Shown here one piece after another: positions 1-6,862 of a stretch of 34,816 bases of DNA. The DNA is from Candidatus Eisenbacteria bacterium (GTDB lineage: Bacteria; Eisenbacteria; RBG-16-71-46): the NCBI GenBank assembly GCA_013140805.1, contig JABFRW010000041.1, positions 1-34,816 on the forward strand. Direction: 5' to 3'. The stretch's first letter is position 1; each line of letters begins with the position of its first letter. The notes beneath the pieces are model-generated. The model had not been told where the DNA came from, did not search any database, and saw only the letters and a program-made list of their open reading frames with translations. The position numbers and the translations under genes were made by a program.

Positions 1-1
1 G

Positions 2-655
2 GCGGGTGCGCGCGTCACGGTGCCGCACGCGCAGACCTGCTGCGGCGCGCTGCAGGCTCACGCCGGGCTGCGCGACACCTCGCGCGCGCTCATCACCGAG
101 AACGCACGCGTGTTCGCGCGCGGTTCGGCCGCCGGCTGCGAGGCGATCGTCACGAACTCGGCCGGCTGCGGGGCGGCACTGCGCGAGAGCGCGCACCTGA
201 GCGGCGACGTCGCGTTCGGCGCGCTGGCGCGCGACGTGTCGGAAGTCCTGGCGGCGCTCGGACTGCCGGCCGGAGCGCAGGCGCAACACGCTCCGCTCGA
301 CGCGTCCGCGCCGTTGCGAGTCGCCTACCACGATGCCTGTCATCTCGCGCACGCGCAGAAGGTGCGAAGCGCACCGCGCGAGCTGCTGCGCGGGCTGCCC
401 GGCGTGGCGCTGGTCGAACTCGCGAACAGCGACTGGTGTTGCGGGAGTGCCGGGGTCTACAACCTGACGCAGCCCGATCTCGCCGACGCGCAGCTCACCG
501 GCAAGCTCGACACCATCGAGGCGGCGCGGGCGCACCTGACCGTCGCCTCGAATCCCGGCTGCCTGCTCCACATGCGGCGCGGCGCGGCGGCGCGCGGCTC
601 GAGCGGCGCGATCGAGCACCTGGTGGACGTGATCGCACGCGCGTATCCGGCGTAG
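2..655 (+). CDS. glcF: GlcF-like (Fe-S)-binding protein, 3' part
   Basis: Partial gene: the reading frame is open to the left edge, and 217 residues plus the stop are present. It carries two CCG-type cysteine-rich modules. The first has TCCGALQAHAG near the left edge, followed by SAGCGA. The second has HDACHLAHAQK, then WCCGSAGVYNL, then NPGCLLH. This spacing and wording match the C-terminal half of the glycolate oxidase iron-sulfur subunit GlcF, which passes electrons from the flavin subunit GlcD. The N-terminal 4Fe-4S ferredoxin part would lie outside the window. Other CCG proteins (LldE, GlpC, HdrB) are alternatives, but the CCGSAGxYxLTxPDLA wording favours GlcF. It converges with the minus-strand ABC permease gene 13 nt away. 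Confidence 0.8.
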   Translation, partial: AGARVTVPHAQTCCGALQAHAGLRDTSRALITENARVFARGSAAGCEAIVTNSAGCGAALRESAHLSGDVAFGALARDVSEVLAALGLPAGAQAQHAPLDASAPLRVAYHDACHLAHAQKVRSAPRELLRGLPGVALVELANSDWCCGSAGVYNLTQPDLADAQLTGKLDTIEAARAHLTVASNPGCLLHMRRGAAARGSSGAIEHLVDVIARAYPA

Positions 656-668
656 CGCGTTTCGGCCG

Positions 669-1907
669 CTAGTCCTTCTCCCGCATCCAGCGCAGGATCT
701 CGGGCATCGTCATGTCTTTCCCGTAGAGCAGCATGCCGAGCCGGAAGATCCGCCCCGCGGCGCGGCGCATGTAGAAGCACGCCCCGATCAGCACCCCGAG
801 CGCCAGCACCACCTCCCACCACGTGATCGCCTGCATCACGAGGCGCACCGGCACCATGCTGGGCGTGAGCGGCGGGATCAGCGTGGCCACCGCAAGCCAC
901 GCGGCATCGGGGTCGTCGCGCAGCGGGTCGAGCAGGAAGAACGGCGCGAACGGCAGCATGAAAAACCAGGTCTGCGAGCCCGACGACGACTGCATGCTGC
1001 GGATCGACGCCATGATGCCCGCAAACATCGCGTTGTACAGGTAGAGACCGCAGGTCGCGAACACCAGCGTCACCGCCAGCACCCCCGGCTGCACGCCGCT
1101 CGGCAGCGGAAAGCGCAGCAGCACAGCGGCGACCAGCAGCGACGCGCCCCACACCACCGCCATCAGCAGGCCGATCACGGTGAAGCCAAGGATCTTGCCG
1201 TCCATCCAGGCCTGCGGCGGGATCGCGGAGACGACCACCTCGGTCACGCGGGCCTGTTTCTCGGCGCCGATGCCGGCAATCAGGTACGAGATGCTCGAGA
1301 ACACCACCATCATCATGAGCATCAGGATTCCGAACACGATCAGGAATCCGCCCAATTTGGTGCTCCCGCCTTCTGAGAGCGGTCGCAGCTCGACCGAAAC
1401 ATCGGCGTCGAGCGCCTCGAGCGAGCCGGCCGGCAACCCGAGCCGCGCGGCCCGCGCCGCGCGCGCGTCCTCACGGAACATTCCGGCAAGCCCGCCGGCC
1501 CAGCCCGGCGCACCGCGCTTGACCCACACCCGCACCTCGCCGCCTTCTGCATAGTCCGCCGGCACCAGCAGGGCGCCGGCGAGCTTGCCGCTCGCCACGC
1601 GCTCCTTCAGTTGCACGGTGTCGCGAGGCACGTCGGCGTCCGGCACCCACGCGATGTGCTGTGCGCGCGCGAGTGCGTGCGGCCCGGTCTCGGTGATCTC
1701 GCCGACCGTGTTCGTCCACGCGACCGCGACCCGCGGCGGATTGCGATGGCCGAGCTTGCTGATCAGCCACGGCGTGCCGACCGCGAGCAGCGGCGTGATG
1801 AGCAGGGAGACCACGAACGTCGGCTGTCGCAGGATGCGCAGGACCTCCCAGCGCATCACCACCAGCCACGCCGGGGTGGCGCGGCGATAGGGCGTCGCCG
1901 GGATCAC
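669..1907 (-). CDS. ABC-2 type transporter permease (NatB-like)
   Basis: 412-residue membrane component of an ABC exporter. It has one N-terminal hydrophobic segment (around residues 20-45, after MRWEVLRILRQP), a large extracytoplasmic region, and a C-terminal block of about five membrane segments. That is the ABC2_membrane_3 (NatB/YhaP) layout. The start is taken as the GTG giving MIPATPYRRA, because AGGAGG lies about 7 nt upstream and the GTGA overlaps the stop of the ATP-binding gene by 4 nt. A longer open frame continues upstream but runs antiparallel through the ATPase gene and is not protein-like. The substrate cannot be told from the sequence; sodium or drug export is only a family precedent. 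Confidence 0.88.
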   Translation of the reverse strand: MIPATPYRRATPAWLVVMRWEVLRILRQPTFVVSLLITPLLAVGTPWLISKLGHRNPPRVAVAWTNTVGEITETGPHALARAQHIAWVPDADVPRDTVQLKERVASGKLAGALLVPADYAEGGEVRVWVKRGAPGWAGGLAGMFREDARAARAARLGLPAGSLEALDADVSVELRPLSEGGSTKLGGFLIVFGILMLMMMVVFSSISYLIAGIGAEKQARVTEVVVSAIPPQAWMDGKILGFTVIGLLMAVVWGASLLVAAVLLRFPLPSGVQPGVLAVTLVFATCGLYLYNAMFAGIMASIRSMQSSSGSQTWFFMLPFAPFFLLDPLRDDPDAAWLAVATLIPPLTPSMVPVRLVMQAITWWEVVLALGVLIGACFYMRRAAGRIFRLGMLLYGKDMTMPEILRWMREKD

Positions 1908-2863
1908 GACTCCACCTCCTCGCCCACCGCGCGCAGGTAGATCTCGTGGAGCCTGAGTCGTCGCGACTCGGCCGCGCGCACGCGCGCGTGCGGGGCCACC
2001 GCCGCCACCCAGGGCGCGAGGTCGCTGCCGGCCGCCAGCGGCGCTTCGAGCGTGAGCGAACCGTCGCCCGCATGCCGGATCGTCGCCTCGGCGCCGGCGA
2101 GCGGGCCGGCGACCGCACGGTGCACCGCGTCGGCATCGAGGGTGGCGCCCGGGTGCGGATCGAGCCGCAGCGCCAGCACTTCGGCGGCGCCGCCGGCTGC
2201 GTCGTGACGGATCTCGTCGAGAGTGCCCTGCAACACGGCGCGCCCGCGCGAGATCAGCAGGAAGCGATGCGCGAGCCGTTCGACCAGATCGAGCTGGTGG
2301 GCTGACAGCAGCACCGCGCTGCCGGAGGCACACAGCTCGTTCAACACTCCGAACAGCAGCTCCTGATTGAGCGGATCGAGGCCCGAGAACGGTTCGTCGA
2401 GCACCGCGAGCGCCGGGCGATGCAGCAGCGCCGCTGCGAGCTGAACCTTCTGCTGATTGCCCTTGGAGAGGATGCCGAGCCGGGTGCGTGCCCGATCGGC
2501 GAGCCCGAAGCGGTCGAGCCACGTCGTCGCTTCCGTTCGTGCGTCGGAGGCGCGCATGCCGTGCAGCTCGCCGAGATAGACGAGTGTCTCGAGGATCGGC
2601 ATGTCGTCGAACAGGCCGCGCTCTTCGGGCAGATAGCCGGCGCGCATCGGATCGAGTCCTCGCGCGCCGTCGAAGCGCACCTCACCGCCGTCCGGGCGGG
2701 TGATGCCGAGCAGCATGCGCAGCGTGGTGGTCTTGCCGGCGCCATTCGGGCCCAGGAAGCCGAAGATCTCGCCGCGTCGCACCTCGAACGTGAGCGGATG
2801 CACGGCCTGAAGGTCGCCGTAGCGCTTGGCGATCGATCGAACTTCTAGAAGTGCGGGCGTCAT
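1904..2863 (-). CDS. ABC transporter ATP-binding protein (NatA-like)
   Basis: 319-residue ABC ATPase starting MTPALLEVRSIAKRYG. Walker A is GPNGAGKTTT (around residues 36-45), the signature is LSKGNQQK, and Walker B is LAVLDEPFSGLD. The roughly 100-residue C-terminal extension after the nucleotide-binding domain is typical of NatA/YhaQ-type ATPases paired with ABC-2 permeases. Its stop overlaps the permease start (GTGA), so the pair is translationally coupled. An in-frame ATG 18 nt upstream (MRACRP) is an alternative start. Neither start has a strong ribosome binding site. It is transcribed divergently from the CapA-family gene across about 90 bp. Confidence 0.9.
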   Translation of the reverse strand: MTPALLEVRSIAKRYGDLQAVHPLTFEVRRGEIFGFLGPNGAGKTTTLRMLLGITRPDGGEVRFDGARGLDPMRAGYLPEERGLFDDMPILETLVYLGELHGMRASDARTEATTWLDRFGLADRARTRLGILSKGNQQKVQLAAALLHRPALAVLDEPFSGLDPLNQELLFGVLNELCASGSAVLLSAHQLDLVERLAHRFLLISRGRAVLQGTLDEIRHDAAGGAAEVLALRLDPHPGATLDADAVHRAVAGPLAGAEATIRHAGDGSLTLEAPLAAGSDLAPWVAAVAPHARVRAAESRRLRLHEIYLRAVGEEVES

Positions 2864-2953
2864 CGGCCGGCACGCTCGCATGACTTGCGCCGCAGGGTCA
2901 ATCGTGTGGTTCAATGCCCGCGCCGGCGGTGCCCCGGCGCCCGAACTTCCTCC

Positions 2954-4180
2954 ATGCGATCGATCCCACGCCGAAGTTTTCTCGCCCGTTCGCTCGCCGC
3001 CGCGGCCGGCCTCGCGCTGCCCGCATGGGCGCGCAACGGCCTCGCGCAGCCCGGCGAGAGCGCCCCCACGCCCGCGGCTGCGTTCGATTCGTTGCGCGTC
3101 GAGCGCCCGAGTGCGCCACCCGACTCGCTGCGCGAGGGGTTCCCGAGCGTCCTGCTGGCCGCGGCGGGCGACACGGTGCTCGGCTACAACCTGCAGGATC
3201 ACTTCGACGCCCAGCTCGCCGCCGGCCAGACGCGCGAGCAGCTGTGGCCTCTCTACTTCGCGTGCGTGCGCCAGCTTCTCGACCAGGCTGATCTCTCGAT
3301 CGTGAACCTCGAGTGCGGATTCACCGAGCGCGGCGAGAAGCTGGCGAAGAACTTCAACTTCCGGGCGCGGCCGGAACTGGTCGAGATCCTGAAGCACGGC
3401 GGCGTCGACGTGGTGTCGCTCGCCAACAATCACATTCGCGACTACGGACGCGCGGGAGTCGAGGACACGATCGCGACGCTCGACCGCTCGGGAATCCGGC
3501 ACTTCGGGGCCGGCCGCAACCTGCGGGTCGCCCGCCGCCCCTGCATCCTCGAGCGTCAGGGCCTGCGCGTGGGCCTGCTCGGCTATTACTTCCAGGCCCC
3601 GCCCGACATGCTGGAGCCCGCCCAGATCTACGCGACCGCGAAGCGCTGGGGTGCGGCGGGCTGCTATCAGAATCTCGACTGCATCCGCGCCATGGTGCGC
3701 GCGGACGTCGAGGAGTTGATCCCGCGGGTGGACATCGCCGTTCCATTCTTCCACTGGGGCAAGGAAGGCTCGTACGAGGTGCGCGACTATCAGATCGAAC
3801 TCGCGCACCTGTGCGTCGACCTGGGCTGCAAGGCGGTGCTGGGCGCTCATCCGCATCGGCTGCAGGGCGTCGAGCTGTACCGGGGCGCTCCGATCTTCTA
3901 TTCGCTCGGCAATTTCGTGTACGGCGGCATCAAGGAACCGAGCGATCGACTGTCGGCCCTCGCGCGCATGCGGATCGGTCGCGCGGGCTCGATCGAAGCC
4001 GATCTGGTTCCGTTGCACTTCACCACCTGGCCCGAGCGCGCGTTTCAGCCGTCGGTGCTCGACGGCGTCGAGCGCGAGGACGCCTTGAGGCGCATCGCCG
4101 AGCTGTCGCGCTCGTTTCCGGCCACGCTGCCGCAACTTGCGACCTACCTCGGAGACGCCCAACCGGTGCCGGGGCGATGA
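2954..4180 (+). CDS. CapA family protein, Tat-exported
   Basis: 408-residue protein of the CapA/PGA_cap metallophosphatase-like family (poly-gamma-glutamate biosynthesis type). The start is placed at MRSIPRRSFLARS because this yields a twin-arginine signal (PRRSFL followed by an Ala-rich hydrophobic stretch to about residue 30). Family landmarks run in order: AAAGDTVLGYN, NLECGFTERGEK, VVSLANNHIRDYG, VPFFHWGKE, VLGAHPHRLQGVE and IFYSLGNFVYGG. These carry the Asp, Asn and His positions expected of the metal site. Export by Tat suggests folding and cofactor loading in the cytoplasm, with function in the periplasm or cell surface. ATGA overlap couples it to the DNA glycosylase gene, which is functionally unrelated. 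No other capsule gene is nearby, so a role in polymer synthesis is not implied by context. Confidence 0.87.
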   Translation: MRSIPRRSFLARSLAAAAGLALPAWARNGLAQPGESAPTPAAAFDSLRVERPSAPPDSLREGFPSVLLAAAGDTVLGYNLQDHFDAQLAAGQTREQLWPLYFACVRQLLDQADLSIVNLECGFTERGEKLAKNFNFRARPELVEILKHGGVDVVSLANNHIRDYGRAGVEDTIATLDRSGIRHFGAGRNLRVARRPCILERQGLRVGLLGYYFQAPPDMLEPAQIYATAKRWGAAGCYQNLDCIRAMVRADVEELIPRVDIAVPFFHWGKEGSYEVRDYQIELAHLCVDLGCKAVLGAHPHRLQGVELYRGAPIFYSLGNFVYGGIKEPSDRLSALARMRIGRAGSIEADLVPLHFTTWPERAFQPSVLDGVEREDALRRIAELSRSFPATLPQLATYLGDAQPVPGR

Positions 4181-5493
4181 GCGCGATCCCCGAGGTCTCG
4201 CTCAAGGCGGTCGCCGCGCTGTTCCTGGAGCGTCAGCACCTCAAGCGACCACGCGCACGATCGCTCTCGCCTCGACGGCTGGTGCAGTTCGTCGAAGCGG
4301 TGGGCGGATTGCAGCTCGATTCGATCAACGTCATCGAACGCGCGCACTACCTCACGCTGTTCAGCCGTTTCGGGCCCTACGACCGCGAGCGACTCGATCG
4401 GCTCGTCTACCGCCGCCGTCTGCTGTTCGACTACTGGGCTCATGCCGCGTGCCTGGTGAGCCGAGGCGATCTCGCCGGATGGCGACGCGCGATGCTCGAC
4501 TACAGCGTCACGTCGCGCGGGTGGGTCACGTGGTTGCAGAAGAACGAACCGATCCTGCGCCAGGTCGAAGCCGAGTTGCGCGCCGGCGGCCCGCTCGGGA
4601 GTGCCGATTTCGGTGAGGGCAAGAGTGGCGGTGCCGCCGGGTGGTGGAACTGGAAGCCCACCACCCACGCGCTCGACTATCTGTGGATGACCGGCACGAC
4701 GCTGGTGCACTCGCGCCGGCACTTTCACAAGCGCTATCACCTGGCCGAGCGCGTGCTGCCCGAGATCGCGACCGTCTCGCCGCCCGACTCCGAGGAGTTT
4801 CAGCGCTGGCGCATCCGACGCTCGCTGCTTGCGATGGGTGCAGCGACCGAGACCGACCTGCGACTCTATCTGACGTTTCCGCGCACTCCGGCCACCGTTC
4901 GACGCCGCGCGCTCGATTCGATGCGGAAGAGCGGCGAAGTCGTGGAGCTGCGGGTGCGCAGTGCGGCAACGCGCGCAGCGGGCGCGACGCGCTGGTACGC
5001 GCTGGCTGCCGATCTGCCGGCGCTCGCGCGTGCGGGGCGCCGGGGCGTGGCCTCGACGGGCACCACGCTGCTGTCGCCGTTCGACTCGTTCCTGTGGCAT
5101 CGCGATCGCACGCGCAAGCTGTTCGGCTTCGACTACACGCTCGAGGTCTACACGCCGGGGCACAAACGCGTGCACGGTTACTACTCGCTGCCGATTCTTC
5201 ACGACGGTCAGCTGGTCGGACGCGTCGATGCCAAGAACCATCGCGCCACGCGCCTGCTCGAACTGGTTCACGTGCATCTCGAGCCGTGGGCGGTGACGCA
5301 CGGCGAGCCGCCCGCCGCCGGCTGGGGAAACGTCACGGCGGCCGCCGTGATCTCGGGACTCGGAGAGGCCGTGGGCGCGCTCGCCACCTTCACGGGCGCC
5401 GAGCGAATTCGCGTCAAGCGAGTGACGCCGGCCAAACGGTCGCGTGAGGTCAAACAGGCGAGCGAGAGAGGAGCTGTTTCGCGTGGGGCGTGA
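4177..5493 (+). CDS. YcaQ/AlkX-type winged-helix DNA glycosylase
   Basis: 438-residue member of the HTH_42 (YcaQ) superfamily, which in characterised members unhooks interstrand crosslinks or removes bulky alkylated bases. The catalytic-type QxD motif is QLDSIN at residues 46-51. It is followed by ERAHYLTLFSRFGPY, the DYWAHAACL segment, and the C-terminal block LLSPFDSFLWHRDRT, LFGFDYTLEVY, HGYYSLPIL and GRVDAKNHR, all hallmarks of the family. The start ATG overlaps the capA stop (ATGA). The gene is followed by the DUF3052-like gene with an 11-nt overlap. The substrate cannot be assigned: members with QxD are associated with crosslink repair, whereas QxQ members are often biosynthetic-cluster self-resistance enzymes. 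Confidence 0.87.
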   Translation: MSAIPEVSLKAVAALFLERQHLKRPRARSLSPRRLVQFVEAVGGLQLDSINVIERAHYLTLFSRFGPYDRERLDRLVYRRRLLFDYWAHAACLVSRGDLAGWRRAMLDYSVTSRGWVTWLQKNEPILRQVEAELRAGGPLGSADFGEGKSGGAAGWWNWKPTTHALDYLWMTGTTLVHSRRHFHKRYHLAERVLPEIATVSPPDSEEFQRWRIRRSLLAMGAATETDLRLYLTFPRTPATVRRRALDSMRKSGEVVELRVRSAATRAAGATRWYALAADLPALARAGRRGVASTGTTLLSPFDSFLWHRDRTRKLFGFDYTLEVYTPGHKRVHGYYSLPILHDGQLVGRVDAKNHRATRLLELVHVHLEPWAVTHGEPPAAGWGNVTAAAVISGLGEAVGALATFTGAERIRVKRVTPAKRSREVKQASERGAVSRGA

Positions 5494-6106
5494 GAAGGCG
5501 TGCACCGCGGTGTGGCGGCGCCAGCGATCCCAGGGACGCGCGCTGCTCGAGAGCAGCGAGCTGATCTTTCGCGGCGAGTTCCGGGTCCGCGCGGCGTTCT
5601 CGACGCTGCGAGGGATCACCGTGAGAGCGGGAATGCTCAAGCTCGACACTCCCGAGGGAGTGCTGTCGTTGGAACTCGGTGACGAGGCGGAGCGCTGGGC
5701 CGACCGCATTCGCAACCCGAAGTCGGTGCTCGACAAGCTCGGGGTCAAGCCTGCGCACACGGTCGCGGTGATCGGCGTAAGCGATGCCGGATTCCTCGCC
5801 GATCTCAGCGCACGCGCGGCCACGGTGTCGCGCGGACGCGTCAAGTCCGGCAGCGACCTGGTGTTCCTCGGCGTCGAGCGGCTCGCGGATCTTGCGCGGC
5901 TCACCACACTGCGTGAGGCGATCGCCGCGGCCGGCGGCGTCTGGGTGGTGTGGGCGAAGGGCCGGCGCGAGCTCAACGAAGACCACGTACGCGCGGCCGC
6001 CCTGCGGGCGCGACTCGTGGACGTCAAAGTCGTCGCGTTCTCGCCCACCCACAGTGCCCTCAAGCTGGTGATCCCGCTCGCGCAACGGACGACCCACGTG
6101 CGCTAG
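5483..6106 (+). CDS. DUF3052-like protein
   Basis: 207-residue soluble protein with two parts. The N-terminal half (around residues 10-75) is beta-rich: SSELIFRGEFRVRAAF, then GVLSLELGDEAERWADRI. The C-terminal half carries the DUF3052 pattern: KLGVKPAHTVAVIGV, DLVFLGVERLADLARL, GGVWVVWAKGR, then LVDVKVVAFSPTHSALKLVIP. No enzymatic motif is evident and the function is unknown. The start was chosen at GTG (VGREKA) because GAGAGGAG sits 9 nt upstream. An ATG 39 nt earlier would lengthen the overlap with the glycosylase gene. It ends the three-gene operon begun by capA. Confidence 0.75.
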   Translation: MGREKACTAVWRRQRSQGRALLESSELIFRGEFRVRAAFSTLRGITVRAGMLKLDTPEGVLSLELGDEAERWADRIRNPKSVLDKLGVKPAHTVAVIGVSDAGFLADLSARAATVSRGRVKSGSDLVFLGVERLADLARLTTLREAIAAAGGVWVVWAKGRRELNEDHVRAAALRARLVDVKVVAFSPTHSALKLVIPLAQRTTHVR

Positions 6107-6130
6107 ACTGCGCCTCATTCCCACTCCCGC

Positions 6131-6154
6131 CGCGGCGCCGTGGTCGGCGCCGCG
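6131..6154 (+). other. GC-rich stem-loop in the 5' region of the DinB-like gene
   Basis: Perfect 9-bp inverted repeat CGCGGCGCC / GGCGCCGCG with a 6-nt loop (GTGGTC), 24 nt after the DUF3052 stop and about 30 nt before the next start codon. There is no T-run, so it is not a canonical intrinsic terminator. It could be an mRNA-stabilising or attenuating hairpin. Confidence 0.4.
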
Positions 6155-6183
6155 CTCATCCCCGCATCGACCAGGAGGGTTTC

Positions 6184-6777
6184 ATGCATCGATTCGTCCG
6201 TTTCCTCACCGCGTGTACCGCGCTCTCGCTCATCGCCGCCCCCGCATTCGCCGACTCGCACATGGGTGGCGCCGAGATGCCTGCGGGCGTCAAGGGCGAG
6301 ATGCTGATGTGGATCAGCGACGCCGAGAGCAAGCTCAACGATCTCGCCGAAGCGACGCCGGAGAAGGGCTACGCGTGGACGCCCGGCAAGGGCGTGCGCT
6401 CGACCGGCCAGGTGTTCATGCACGTCGCGGCGGCGAACTTCGGCATTCCGTCGTTCATGGGCGTGGCGCCGCCGGCGGGCTTCGACTTCATGAAGTACGA
6501 AGGCTCGCTGACCAAGAAGGCCGACATTCAGAAGGCGCTCAAGGAGTCGTTCGTGCACGTGAAGGCCGCGGTCGTGAATGCATCCGACGCCGACCTGGAA
6601 AAGCCGGTCGACCTGTTCGGCATGAAGACCACGGCGCGTGGCGCCTACATGCTGGTGCTGTCGCACTGCCACGAGCACCTCGGTCAGTCGATCGCGTATG
6701 CGCGCATGAACAAGATCACGCCTCCCTGGACCGCGCGGCAGGAAGCGGAAGCCGCGAAGGCGAAGGGCGGAAAGTAG
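6184..6777 (+). CDS. exported DinB family protein
   Basis: 197-residue protein. An N-terminal signal peptide (MHRFVRFLTACTALSL then IAAPAFA, cleavage likely after AFA) is followed by a DinB-like four-helix bundle. The metal-binding triad typical of DinB/YfiT proteins is visible as His in VFMHVAAANF and two His in LSHCHEHLGQ. The Lys/Ala-rich tail is short. DinB-fold proteins include thiol-dependent transferases and many uncharacterised members; exported ones are usually annotated only as damage-inducible-like, so no reaction is assigned. AGGAGG lies 6-7 nt before the ATG, a strong ribosome binding site. It stands alone between an upstream hairpin and a downstream terminator-like stem. Confidence 0.83.
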   Translation: MHRFVRFLTACTALSLIAAPAFADSHMGGAEMPAGVKGEMLMWISDAESKLNDLAEATPEKGYAWTPGKGVRSTGQVFMHVAAANFGIPSFMGVAPPAGFDFMKYEGSLTKKADIQKALKESFVHVKAAVVNASDADLEKPVDLFGMKTTARGAYMLVLSHCHEHLGQSIAYARMNKITPPWTARQEAEAAKAKGGK

Positions 6778-6805
6778 CCGCCTCGCTCCTCACCGAGTCG
6801 AATCG

Positions 6806-6833
6806 AGGGGTCGCTCCGAAACGGGGCGCCCCT
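6806..6833 (+). terminator. terminator-like hairpin after the DinB-like gene
   Basis: AGGGG-(T bulge)-CGCTCC pairs with GGGGCGCCCCT around a 5-nt loop (GAAAC). This gives an 11-bp GC-rich stem with one bulged base and one G-T pair. It begins 28 nt after the stop codon. The 3' tail (TTCGTTG) has few T residues, so termination strength is uncertain. Confidence 0.5.
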
Positions 6834-6862
6834 TCGTTGCCCCACGCACCTTCGGAGTCCGC